A stretch of 64,000 nucleotides of DNA, from positions 1 through 64,000 of the forward strand of contig NZ_JAVFVR010000005.1 in NCBI RefSeq assembly GCF_030929595.1, written 5' to 3'. Below the pieces are notes generated by a model that saw nothing but the letters and a program-made list of their open reading frames with translations, was not told where the DNA came from and did no database searches. Within the stretch, counting starts at the first letter, position 1, and each line of letters opens with the position of its first letter. The translations under genes were made by a program, and so were the position numbers. This DNA is from Flavobacterium sp. LHD-85 (GTDB taxonomy: Bacteria > Bacteroidota > Bacteroidia > Flavobacteriales > Flavobacteriaceae). Of the stretch, positions 1-7,798 are shown in pieces.

Positions 1-104
1 GGTGGTTATTGCGGCGGGGCTCACCTCTTCCCATCCCGAACAGAGAAGTTAAGCCCGCCTGCGCAGATGGTACTGCATTATTGTGGGAGAGTATGTCGTC
101 GCCT
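1..104 (+). rRNA. rrf: 5S ribosomal RNA (3' end of an rRNA operon)
   Basis: The sequence carries the typical bacterial 5S core: a CCCATCCCGAACAG loop followed by GAAGTTAAGC, and a closing GTCGTCGCC end. The length to about position 104 fits the roughly 108-110 nt Bacteroidetes 5S, so only the first base or few bases lie outside the window. The 16S and 23S genes would lie to the left. A strong terminator follows directly. Confidence 0.95.
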
Positions 105-114
105 TTCTTTTGAA

Positions 115-146
115 AACCCCGTTTCTAACGAAACGGGGTTTTTTGT
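115..146 (+). terminator. rRNA operon terminator
   Basis: A perfect hairpin (AACCCCGTTTC, short loop, GAAACGGGGTT) is followed by a T-run, about 10 nt after the 5S end. It is a classic intrinsic terminator for the rRNA operon. Confidence 0.9.
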
Positions 147-149
147 TTT

Positions 150-647
150 TGGGAATTTTTGGGAATTTAAATTCAAGATTACATTTTGTCAATTTGATTA
201 ATCTGTTTGAATAATTTTTATTCAGAGCTATTTGTCTTTATTCTTTTAGGAATGTGGCTTTAAAACGCTTAGAATGCATCGAAAAGCCTGGGTCGGATCT
301 GTGTTTGTTTATTAAATTTAGTGTCGGAATAGGCTGGAGAAGTATCTGTTGAAGATTGGGTTAATGTTTAGTGGACTAACGGCTATACACCAATTTTAGG
401 TTATTGGTGAAAATGATGTGATTAGTGGTTTAAGCCGAGTTGTTAAGAATATATAGTTACCAAATACGAACCTTTGAGATTTGATGGAGTAAATACTGTT
501 GGTTTGAAATGAAAAGGATTTGAGAAAACAGTTGAACAGGATAAGATTCTAAACTTTGTTCGTCACTCCAAAAGGGGAATTATTAAAGGCTTTGATATTT
601 AAATATATAAAAATGCTAAATTTATATGTTTAATAAATTAACTCATC
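150..647. other. Intergenic stretch without an intact gene; possible decayed coding remnants
   Basis: About 500 bases separate the rRNA terminator from the first intact gene. No ORF here is long enough to call. Two short open stretches on the plus strand look protein-like: about 400-456 reads VIGENDVISGLSRVVKNI then stop, and about 553-601 reads NFVRHSKRGIIKGFDI then stop. They may be remnants of a broken gene or chance. No RNA family was recognised. Confidence 0.35.
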
Positions 648-1241
648 ATGACAAAATACAGCACAAATTCTAAGGTCGATTTTTATTTTGAAAAGGCAGA
701 AAAATGGAAAGACGAAATCGAACAAATGAGGGAAATTGTTTTAGACTGTCATTTGTCTGAAGAATGGAAATGGGGATCTCCGTGTTATACGTTCGAAAAA
801 GCAAATATTGTATTAATCCATTATTTTAAAGAATATTGTGCTTTTTTGTTTTTCAAAGGTGCTTTAATGAAAGATCCGGATAATATTTTGATTCAACAAT
901 CAGATAATGTACAGGCAGCGCGTCAAGTTCGATTTACGAATGTTGAAGATATTTTAGCTAAAAAAGAAATTCTAAAAAAGTATATTTTTGAAGCGGCTGA
1001 AATTGAAAGGTCAGGACAAAAAGTAGAGCTGAAAAAAGTTTCTGATTTTGAAATTGCAGACGAGCTTCAGCATAAATTTGATTCTGATGCTGTTTTTAAA
1101 AAAGCTTTTTACGCTTTAACTCCAGGAAGACAGCGAGCGTATTTGCTTCATTTTTCCCAACCTAAGCAATCTAAAACAAGAGAGGCTAGAGTAGAAAAAA
1201 ATATTCAGCGAATTCTGGATGGAAAAGGATTGAATGATTAA
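648..1241 (+). CDS. YdeI/OmdA-family protein with N-terminal DUF1801 domain
   Basis: The 197-residue protein has a DUF1801-like alpha/beta domain at about residues 15-110 (WKWGSPCYTF, then FLFFKGALMKDP). A C-terminal YdeI/OmpD-associated segment at about 130-195 carries the family motif of an LTPGRQRAYLLHF block followed by K-x-x-TREARVEK. Proteins of this build are soluble and poorly understood; some relatives are linked to bacteriocin protection. The ATG at 648 is the first in frame after a stop-rich region. The gene stands alone and ends at a terminator shared with the convergent EamA gene. Family assignment is firm; the role is unknown. Confidence 0.85.
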   Translation: MTKYSTNSKVDFYFEKAEKWKDEIEQMREIVLDCHLSEEWKWGSPCYTFEKANIVLIHYFKEYCAFLFFKGALMKDPDNILIQQSDNVQAARQVRFTNVEDILAKKEILKKYIFEAAEIERSGQKVELKKVSDFEIADELQHKFDSDAVFKKAFYALTPGRQRAYLLHFSQPKQSKTREARVEKNIQRILDGKGLND

Positions 1242-1256
1242 AAAATATCAATAAAA

Positions 1257-1291
1257 AGAAAAAACTCCTTTAATGAAAAGGAGTTTTTTTT
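1257..1291. terminator. Bidirectional terminator between convergent genes
   Basis: AAAAACTCCTTT, a 4-nt loop, AAAAGGAGTTTT and a long T-run. With A-runs on one side and T-runs on the other it can end both the YdeI-like gene (plus) and the EamA gene (minus). Confidence 0.85.
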
Positions 1292-1303
1292 TGTTTTATA
1301 ATT

Positions 1304-2194
1304 TTAAGAGATTTGTTGCTCTACTATATTTTTCTTTCGAATAGAAATAATTGATTGCAGTAAAACAGAAGTCATGACCAAGCTTATTCCTATGTAAAAA
1401 GAGAAATTAACGGATTGGCCTTCATTAAAAAATAAAAAAGCTAATATTATTGAATAAATTGGCTCTAGGTTGAAAGTTAGATTGATGGTAAATGCTGGAA
1501 TCTTTTTAAGTGATTCTGCGAACATAACATAAAGGGCAACGGTACAACATGATGCTAAGATTAATAGATAGAAAGTATCTGTTAAGCTTGGAATGAAAGT
1601 TTGGTCTGGAAAATTGTAAAAATAAAAAGGCAATGCGAATCCTAGAACTAAAGTTCCGCCAAGCATCTGATAAAAATTAATTAATTTACTGTCATAAAAT
1701 TGTACCAGTCTTTCGTTGTAAATAGTATATAAGGCAGCAAATGCAGACGACATTACTCCAAGTAAAATTCCTAGTTGATACGAAGAATCAAAATGGAAAA
1801 TTAAACTTATCCCTAATAAAGTTAGCATACTTAATAAAACCTGACCTAGATTAAATCTTTTTTTATTGAGAATAGGTTCAAAAAAAGCTGTAAAAAAACT
1901 AGTCAGACAATAACAAACAACACCTATAGATATGTTAGAATACTTAATGCTGGCATAGAAAAAAATCCAGTGAATGGTGATAAGAACTCCAGCTTTAGAA
2001 ATTTTTGCTATTTCAGAAAATGATTTGAGCGTTTTAATATTGTATATTTTTAAAATAAAAAATAGGATAATAGAAGCAAATAATACTCTATACCAAACTA
2101 AGGTAATTTCGTTAAGAGAAATAAGTTTTCCGAAAACGCCTGTAAAACCAGCAAGTAAAACTGCAGTGTGCAGTATCAAATAAGATTTTTTCAT
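1304..2194 (-). CDS. EamA-family (DMT superfamily) transporter
   Basis: The 296-residue protein is almost entirely hydrophobic, with about ten predicted membrane spans arranged as two EamA repeats (about residues 5-130 and 140-285). This is the usual size and build of inner-membrane drug/metabolite exporters such as RhaT/YdcZ/RarD relatives. Many relatives export amino acids or other small metabolites; the substrate cannot be read from the sequence. The ATG at 2192-2194 is the first codon of the hydrophobic repeat. The gene has an unusual 5' leader (leader ORF at 2316-2354, terminator-like hairpin at 2262-2288), which suggests control by attenuation, plausibly by the exported compound. Confidence 0.9.
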   Translation of the reverse strand: MKKSYLILHTAVLLAGFTGVFGKLISLNEITLVWYRVLFASIILFFILKIYNIKTLKSFSEIAKISKAGVLITIHWIFFYASIKYSNISIGVVCYCLTSFFTAFFEPILNKKRFNLGQVLLSMLTLLGISLIFHFDSSYQLGILLGVMSSAFAALYTIYNERLVQFYDSKLINFYQMLGGTLVLGFALPFYFYNFPDQTFIPSLTDTFYLLILASCCTVALYVMFAESLKKIPAFTINLTFNLEPIYSIILAFLFFNEGQSVNFSFYIGISLVMTSVLLQSIISIRKKNIVEQQIS

Positions 2195-2261
2195 AAGAGG
2201 TTGTCTATCCTTTTTTGGAGGATATATTTTTGAATATTAATAATGTGATTGAGGTAAAGAC

Positions 2262-2288
2262 ACAAAAAATCGGACTGAAGATTCAGTC
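2262..2288 (-). terminator. Terminator-like hairpin (attenuator) in the EamA leader
   Basis: Read on the minus strand, GACTGA-ATCT-TCAGTC forms a 6-bp stem and is followed by CGATTTTTTG. An outer pairing GACAC/GTGTC encloses it. It lies between the short leader ORF and the EamA start codon, where an intrinsic terminator would act as an attenuator. Confidence 0.6.
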
Positions 2289-2315
2289 AAGTGTCAATAC
2301 TAAAAAGAAGTAGTA

Positions 2316-2354
2316 TTAATTTTCTGGTGGTGAAAGACAACCTGCTACGTGCAT
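2316..2354 (-). CDS. Candidate leader peptide MHVAGCLSPPEN
   Basis: A 12-codon ORF on the minus strand begins about 14 nt after the predicted transcription start and ends just before a 6-bp hairpin (AATACT/AGTATT, about 2297-2319). Its codons for Gly-Cys-Leu contain AGGTTGTCT, which is exactly complementary to the AGACAACCT that sits 3 nt before the EamA ATG. The order promoter, short ORF, terminator, gene is that of a ribosome-mediated attenuator or translational switch. I do not recognise this peptide from a described system. That it is translated is inference. Confidence 0.45.
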   Translation of the reverse strand: MHVAGCLSPPEN

Positions 2355-2373
2355 GTTTAAATTTGAATTTTAA

Positions 2374-2381
2374 CAAACTTA
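2374..2381 (-). promoter_or_regulatory. -7 promoter box (TAAGTTTG) for the EamA leader
   Basis: TAAGTTTG on the minus strand matches the Bacteroidetes -7 consensus TAnnTTTG. Transcription would begin near 2367-2369, leaving about 14 nt before the leader ORF. No good -33 element was seen at the expected distance, so the call is moderate. Confidence 0.45.
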
Positions 2382-2541
2382 TAAAAATGATGGGGAATGA
2401 AAAAGTTAAAAAAGTTATTTAAATGTGAAACTTTAAACAATTTAACAACTGAATTGAATAAATCTGATTTTGATTTGAGTATTTATTTGTAGAACTTGCA
2501 ACGTCACCAAATTACGTAATTTATAAGTATACTATAATCTA

Positions 2542-3630
2542 ATGAGTACAAGCCAGTCAACCACAGCGGTTCTTGAAACAAAACAGCATTTTGAAATTTT
2601 AGACGGACTAAGAGGCATCGCAGCATTTGCTGTTGTGGTGTTTCATTTTATGGAATGGATTTTTACAGATCCAAGTCAAAACTTTATTGGGCACGGATTT
2701 TTAGCTGTTGATTTTTTCTTTTGCCTTTCTGGATTTGTAATTGGATATGCTTATGATGATCGTATTGCAAAAATGGGTCTTCACAATTTTTTTATATCCA
2801 GAATTATAAGATTGCACCCTTTGGTTATAGCGGGATCAATATTAGGGTTATTGGCTTTTTTGTTTGATCCGTTTGGGGGGCATTTGGAATTGTATAGTAC
2901 AGGAAAAATTATTTTAACATTTATATGTTCCTTATTTCTTATTCCGTTTCCGGTTATTGAAGATCGCGGATTTAATTTATTTAGTTTTAATGCGCCTGCA
3001 TGGTCTCTTTTTTGGGAATATATTGCTAATATTGTTTATGCACTTGTACTTTATAAAATTCGCAAAAACTTTTTAGTTGTTCTTACTTTAATTTCTGCAG
3101 TTGCAATTTGTTATGTTGGATATAGTTCTGGAAATTTAATAGGCGGATGGAGTGGACCAACTTTTTGGGACGGCTGCGCGAGAATATCGTACTCTTTTTT
3201 GGCGGGATTGCTAATTTACCGATCCAATTGGATTATCAAAAATAAATTGGGATTTGCCGGATTGACTATCTTATTGCTTTTGGCTTTTGTAATGCCTTTT
3301 TCAAAGTGGAATTGGCTGACTGAACCTTTTGTGGTTTTATTTTACTTTCCGTTATTAATTTCTTTGGGTGCTGGCGCTCATTTAAAACCTTGTTTGAAAA
3401 AGATATGCACATTTTCGGGTAACATTTCATATCCGTTATATATGACACATTATGCTGTACTATGGATGTTCGGGAATTACTATGTCAATTATAAACCAAA
3501 TACAATACAGCTTACATTTATCGTAACAACGAGTGTGATACTTTTAGTTGGCTTTGCTTATTTTGTAATGAATGTTTATGATAAGCCATTAAGAAAATAT
3601 TTGACAGACAGGAGAAAAAAATCATTGTGA
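2542..3630 (+). CDS. Acyltransferase 3 family membrane protein
   Basis: The 362-residue polytopic membrane protein opens with the acyltransferase-3 signature LDGLRGIAAFAVVVFHF at about residues 20-36, containing the conserved DGLRG and the essential His35. FFISRIIRLHPL follows at about 85, and about ten membrane spans run to the C-terminus. Members such as OafA transfer acyl groups (often acetyl) to sugars of surface polysaccharides or other envelope molecules, using acyl donors from the cytoplasm. No glycan gene cluster is adjacent, so the acceptor is unknown. The gene is divergent from EamA across about 347 bases and is followed after 33 nt by the SMI1/KNR4 gene. Confidence 0.92.
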   Translation: MSTSQSTTAVLETKQHFEILDGLRGIAAFAVVVFHFMEWIFTDPSQNFIGHGFLAVDFFFCLSGFVIGYAYDDRIAKMGLHNFFISRIIRLHPLVIAGSILGLLAFLFDPFGGHLELYSTGKIILTFICSLFLIPFPVIEDRGFNLFSFNAPAWSLFWEYIANIVYALVLYKIRKNFLVVLTLISAVAICYVGYSSGNLIGGWSGPTFWDGCARISYSFLAGLLIYRSNWIIKNKLGFAGLTILLLLAFVMPFSKWNWLTEPFVVLFYFPLLISLGAGAHLKPCLKKICTFSGNISYPLYMTHYAVLWMFGNYYVNYKPNTIQLTFIVTTSVILLVGFAYFVMNVYDKPLRKYLTDRRKKSL

Positions 3631-3663
3631 AAAGAATAATCTTTCAATATCATAAAATTTAAG

Positions 3664-4377
3664 ATGAAAGAATATTACTTAATTTTAATGCTTGCATTGT
3701 TTTTTAATTATTCAAAATCACAAATCAAAAAAAATCAATCTAAAATGAAAGCAGAAGCGACAGTTAGTTTAATTAATATTTGTAAAAGTAAGCTTGATAT
3801 TTTTGATCGTTTTATGAATAAAGGAACAACCGATGTTGAAATACAGGAACTGGAAAAATTTACAGATCAAAAATTACCTGCATCTTATATTCAATTATTG
3901 AAAACTTATAACGGAGAAAAAAGAAGTTTGGGTTTCTTGGGAGGATTTGGATATTTAGGTGTTGAAGAAATTAAAAGTGAATGGCTATTTTTTAAAAATG
4001 CTCCTGACACAAAACCTGAAGCTATTAATCAGGTCAAAAAAATTACTGATATTTTGTATTCCACTAAAAGAATCCCATTTGCCCACGATGGCTCGGGAAA
4101 TTTTCTTTGTATAGATTTTATTCCAAATACAGACGGTATTTTAGGGCAGATTATCTATCTTCCATGCGGAGATCCTGAGCCGGTTTCGGTAATCGCAGAT
4201 AACTTTGAAGATTTTCTAAATTTAATGATAGGAAAAATTGAGTCTGAAAAATTGAAACTAGTTGATGAAAGAGAAGATTGGGACGCAAAAGACTGGGAGA
4301 AGGCAGATATTTATTTTGAGAGTACATGGAATGATGATTGGAGTGATATTGCAGAAGAATATAATACAAAAAAATAG
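3664..4377 (+). CDS. SMI1/KNR4 (SUKH) domain protein with putative signal peptide
   Basis: The 237-residue protein starts with a hydrophobic stretch ending in SKSQ (about residues 5-20), which looks like a signal peptide. A SUKH-1 fold domain covers about 55-190: LPASYIQLLKTYNG, then IPFAHDGSGNFLCIDF, then PVSVIADNFEDFL. SUKH proteins are often immunity proteins against secreted polymorphic toxins, but many bacterial members have no known partner. An exported SUKH protein is less usual and would act in the periplasm or at the outer membrane. The C-terminus is acidic and tryptophan-rich. No toxin gene was found next to it. The domain is firm and the role is open. Confidence 0.85.
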   Translation: MKEYYLILMLALFFNYSKSQIKKNQSKMKAEATVSLINICKSKLDIFDRFMNKGTTDVEIQELEKFTDQKLPASYIQLLKTYNGEKRSLGFLGGFGYLGVEEIKSEWLFFKNAPDTKPEAINQVKKITDILYSTKRIPFAHDGSGNFLCIDFIPNTDGILGQIIYLPCGDPEPVSVIADNFEDFLNLMIGKIESEKLKLVDEREDWDAKDWEKADIYFESTWNDDWSDIAEEYNTKK

Positions 4378-4498
4378 TTTCGTTGTTCAAAATACAGAAC
4401 CAATTCGGAGATGTTGGAGCCGAGAAAAAGATGTCTGAAAAAAAGGATTAATGAAATTTTAGGAACAGCATCATTTAGAAACTACAAAATAAAAATGA

Positions 4499-5038
4499 AT
4501 GGGCTTTAACCGATTAGAAATTCAAAAACCTGATGAATCGGGCTATTATGTTTTAGATGAAGAATATCTTCTTTCCTGTATTTACTCAGATGGCTGGACA
4601 GAACGTCTCTTAAGATTTGAAATTTTCGTTGATATTTATTATGAATGCAGGGGAGAAATTGGCTTTTATTCAGGAGAAAAAGATAGTAAAGAAATTGAAA
4701 GTTTATTGGGGTTTGAATTGCCTACTGAAATCAAAAAACTGATAGATCTTTTAATGAATCAAAAAGAATTGCAATTAAAAAAGTACTATTCTGATTTTTT
4801 TATGGAAGATTCTAGCAGACTTCATTTTGTTATTAATCGTGACGGAATTTCGCATAATTCAGGAATTGGAATTATGTTGAAAAAACTCGAAAATCCAAAC
4901 GAATCAGAAAAGTTACTTTTTCTTTTGAAAGAAGAATTTGAAAAACTTCGAGAAGGCCTTTACAACAAAATGCTTTTAGAACGAGGTCTGATTAAAGAAG
5001 TTGTGACATCTAAAAAGAAACGAAACAGGCGCTTGTAA
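4499..5038 (+). CDS. Hypothetical protein, 179 aa, possibly 5'-truncated by a frameshift
   Basis: I do not recognise this family. It is rich in Leu, Glu and Lys, with no signal peptide or membrane span (MGFNRLEIQKPDE start). Upstream, in another frame, 4411-4510 reads MLEPRKRCLKKRINEILG through to KIKMNGL and then stops. Removing one G of the GGG at about 4500-4502 would join this to the downstream frame as KMNGFNRLEI. The gene may therefore be the main part of a longer frameshifted gene rather than start at 4499. The GGG may also be a sequencing error. It lies 121 nt after the SUKH gene on the same strand. Confidence 0.6.
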   Translation: MGFNRLEIQKPDESGYYVLDEEYLLSCIYSDGWTERLLRFEIFVDIYYECRGEIGFYSGEKDSKEIESLLGFELPTEIKKLIDLLMNQKELQLKKYYSDFFMEDSSRLHFVINRDGISHNSGIGIMLKKLENPNESEKLLFLLKEEFEKLREGLYNKMLLERGLIKEVVTSKKKRNRRL

Positions 5039-5099
5039 AATATCTTATATTTATAAAACGTTATTCGAAATCTAAACTTTTACTGCTAATAGAAATTGC

Positions 5100-6473
5100 A
5101 TGAAAAACACATTTTTGCTGGTTTTTTTATTATTAAGTTCACTTTCATTTGGGCAAAATCCTTCTTTTAAAATCAAATATTCTGAACAACTTGCGGTTTT
5201 TGTGTTCTTAGAGAATTTATCTGATTATTATCCAGATAATGTTTTTAAAACAGAATTTCAAAAATCAAAGTACAATGTCGAGAAGTATAAAAGCTTAATC
5301 TCAAAATTTGATCAATTGTCTATTTCGTATAGTTTTCGGTTCGAAGATTTTCCGTACGGCTCAAAGAAAACAATGCAGACAAAAGATATCTTGAAAAAGA
5401 ATTTAATAGAGACAGATAATTTAAATGATTTCAAACTTCGTTCTGCTGGAATGATTCCTAATAAAACTTTGAGTGATTTAGGCGAATGTATTTCTGAATT
5501 TACACCAATCTATAATGAACTGATTTATAATTCGAACAAAGAAAAATTTGAAAAACAGTTGGATGAAATTATCAAATATTCTGATGAACATCACATTGAA
5601 GATTACTTTAAAACAGGATTAGTATTTTATAATTCTAGTTGGGATAATTCAATTCCGTTTGAGGCAGCCTTTTATCCTTTACCCAATTCAAAAGGTTTTA
5701 CCGCTTCTGCATTCTGCAATAATTTCGTTAGCGCCATTCAAACCGATTTAAAATCTCATAAAGATTTGTTTAGTGTAATGATGCACGAAACATATCACAT
5801 TGTTTATGACGAACAATCGCTTGAAGTTAAAACGGCAATTGATACTTATTTTAAAGAAAATAAATCGAAATGCAGCAATTATGCTTATCAGCTCATGAAT
5901 GAGGTTTTGGCGACGGTATTGGGTAACGGTTATGTTTACGAAAAATTAGATAATAAAGTTGATGAAGGAGAATGGTATAATAATAAATATATCAATTTGA
6001 TGGCACGAAAAATTTATCCGTTAACTCAAGAATATATCGAACAGAAGAAACCGATTGATAAGAATTTTATAGATCAGTACATTGAGCTTTATGAGACCAA
6101 TTTTCCAGATTGGATAAACGAAATGAATAATATTATGACGTATCGTTATGTGATTACTGAAAATGAAAAAGATTTTAATGTAATAAACAAAATGTTCCGT
6201 TATCGCTCCAGAACAGAATACGAAGATCAAATTACAGAAAGCAGTATTGAAAAAATGAAGCAGACACCATTGACCAAAATGGTAATTATTTCAAAAGATA
6301 ATAAAGAAAAGATAAAACTCTTAAAAGGCAAGTTTAAAGAACTGAAAAACTGGAAAGGAAATCCAGATAAAGAATTTGCAGATAAGATTTTCTTAGATGA
6401 CAAAAGTCAATTGATAATTATAAATCAGAAAAAAACTGATTTGGAGGTATTGATTAAACTAATTGAATTGTGA
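5100..6473 (+). CDS. Secreted putative zinc metallopeptidase (HExxH), unknown family
   Basis: The 457-residue protein has a clear signal peptide (MKNTFLLVFLLLSSLSFGQ). It carries an HExxH motif, H229-E-T-Y-H233, with a Glu at 268 in MNEVLATVLGNGY, about 35 residues on. This arrangement fits a gluzincin-type zinc site, so it is probably an exported peptidase of the periplasm or cell surface. I cannot assign it to a named peptidase family. The C-terminal third (about 350-457) is lysine-rich with no recognised domain. The stop codon overlaps the GTG start of the next gene, which suggests translational coupling of the two proteins. Confidence 0.7.
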   Translation: MKNTFLLVFLLLSSLSFGQNPSFKIKYSEQLAVFVFLENLSDYYPDNVFKTEFQKSKYNVEKYKSLISKFDQLSISYSFRFEDFPYGSKKTMQTKDILKKNLIETDNLNDFKLRSAGMIPNKTLSDLGECISEFTPIYNELIYNSNKEKFEKQLDEIIKYSDEHHIEDYFKTGLVFYNSSWDNSIPFEAAFYPLPNSKGFTASAFCNNFVSAIQTDLKSHKDLFSVMMHETYHIVYDEQSLEVKTAIDTYFKENKSKCSNYAYQLMNEVLATVLGNGYVYEKLDNKVDEGEWYNNKYINLMARKIYPLTQEYIEQKKPIDKNFIDQYIELYETNFPDWINEMNNIMTYRYVITENEKDFNVINKMFRYRSRTEYEDQITESSIEKMKQTPLTKMVIISKDNKEKIKLLKGKFKELKNWKGNPDKEFADKIFLDDKSQLIIINQKKTDLEVLIKLIEL

Positions 6474-6910
6474 TTTTGGTTAGAAAAAATGGAAATATTC
6501 TGTCATTCCTTTTGTTTTTTATTTTTTTTCAAAATATTCAAGCAAAAGAAATAGTGGCTATAAATCATAAATGTGAAGAAATAAAAGTTATTCAAAAGAT
6601 TGAATTTAAGTCTAAGTACAAATATTTCTTTTTTAGAAAAACTAATCACAAAAAGGTTACACGAATTGATAAAATTATTGATGAAAATGGAAAAACATTA
6701 ATAAAAGTCAAAATGAAATCAACCGAAAGAGGTGATGAGTATCTGTTTCGAAAATTTCATAGGATATTAATTATCAATAAAGAAATACATGAAGTTTCTT
6801 GTGTTGTTGGTCAAGAATCAGGAAAGGTAATAGTTTATAATTTTTGCGGCGAAAAAGTAAAAGAGTTTAGTTTAAAGTCGGAAGAGCTATTCGAAAAGTA
6901 TAAGTTTTAG
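6470..6910 (+). CDS. Small exported hypothetical protein coupled to the HExxH protein
   Basis: The 146-residue ORF uses a GTG at 6470 that overlaps the upstream stop codon by 4 bases (GTGA). It has an N-terminal hydrophobic segment, about residues 10-24, ending in IQAKE, so it is probably exported. The mature part is basic and beta-rich in appearance; no family was recognised. The tight overlap argues that it works with, or is controlled with, the upstream metallopeptidase. A weak terminator follows at 6930-6964. Confidence 0.6.
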   Translation: MILVRKNGNILSFLLFFIFFQNIQAKEIVAINHKCEEIKVIQKIEFKSKYKYFFFRKTNHKKVTRIDKIIDENGKTLIKVKMKSTERGDEYLFRKFHRILIINKEIHEVSCVVGQESGKVIVYNFCGEKVKEFSLKSEELFEKYKF

Positions 6911-6929
6911 TGCTTGAAAATGTAAAACC

Positions 6930-6964
6930 AAAAAAACTTCCTAGCAATTAAGAAAGTTTTTTTT
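6930..6964. terminator. Probable terminator between convergent genes
   Basis: AAAAAACTTCC, loop, AAGAAAGTTTTTTTT forms an imperfect hairpin with A and T runs on its two sides. It separates the small exported protein from the convergent adenylate kinase-like gene. Confidence 0.5.
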
Positions 6965-6977
6965 GACTTAAACTATA

Positions 6978-7533
6978 TTATAAATTATCCTTAATTCGTT
7001 TTGTTATTTCTTCAATTGTTCCCATTCCGTCAAAAGTCAAGACTTTAATTTTTGACTTCATATATTCAATTGCTGGTCTGGTTGAACTTTCAAAAACTTC
7101 AATTCTTTTAAGATGAATATTAGCATCTTTGTCATCTTTTCTATTAGAAGTTTCGGCTCTTTTCTGTGCTCTTTTTAAAAGTTCTTCTTTGGGAACATCG
7201 ATATTAATTACTTTTCCAATTTCCAGATTTTACGAGTTCCAACAAATCATTTACTTGCGGTTCAGTTCTTGGGTAGCCATCTAAAATAATTCCGTTTGCA
7301 TTTATGTTTTCATCCAATATTTTGCTGAAAAGATTTTTCATTATAGAATCAGGAACCAGATCTCCTTTTTCTTCATATTGAGACATTATTTTTCCAATTT
7401 CTGTTTCATTTTGTTTTTCCAAACGGCATCTGTCACCAGTCGAAATATGCTCAAATTTAAGTTCGTCTTTTAAAATTTCGCATTGCGTGCCTTTTCCAGA
7501 ATAAGGAGGCCCAGTAATTATTAATATTTCCAT
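6978..7533 (-). pseudogene. Frameshifted adenylate kinase-like gene (second copy)
   Basis: The N-terminal 109 codons (7533 down to 7204) encode an adenylate kinase start: P-loop GPPYSGKGTQ at residues 8-17, the STGDRCR region, and LDGYPRTEPQVNDLLELV. The reading frame then stops at WKSN. The minus strand continues in another frame from about 7223 down to 6978 with GKVINIDVPKEELLKRAQ, RRA-like and LTFDGMGTIEEITKRIKDN, the C-terminal part of the same fold. The whole span is 556 nt, one more than a multiple of three, so one extra base near 7223-7224 (removal gives VKSEIGKVIN) would restore about 185 codons. An intact adk lies at 47628, so this is a divergent paralog that is either broken or misread there. 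Confidence 0.85.
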
Positions 7534-7798
7534 TTTATTTATAAAGTTTTTAATTTTCTTTTGATTCTTTAAAGTTAAGGATGATTTGTTCTAACCTAGC
7601 AAGGAGTCGTAAAATTTAAAAGAAAAATATCTCTTTTCTCTGATAATGCAAAACCTCATTATGAGATATTGATAAAAAAATTGTCGAAGAATGCGACAAT
7701 TCATCAGCTGTAAATGACAATTCGGTCAATAAAAATTGAATGTTTTATTGAATAAAAATACTTTTACATCAAAATCAAAACAACCATAATCCATAACC
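7534..7798. other. Divergent intergenic region with a small palindrome
   Basis: About 265 bases lie between the adenylate kinase-like gene and the divergent membrane-anchored protein. AATTGTCG, 7 nt, CGACAATT at about 7679-7701 forms a perfect 8-bp inverted repeat. No TAnnTTTG box was obvious on either strand. Confidence 0.4.

Noticed and set aside
7204..7533. 109-residue protein as a complete short adenylate kinase
   Set aside because: The remaining C-terminal half is plainly present in another frame, so the short frame is a truncated piece rather than a whole protein.
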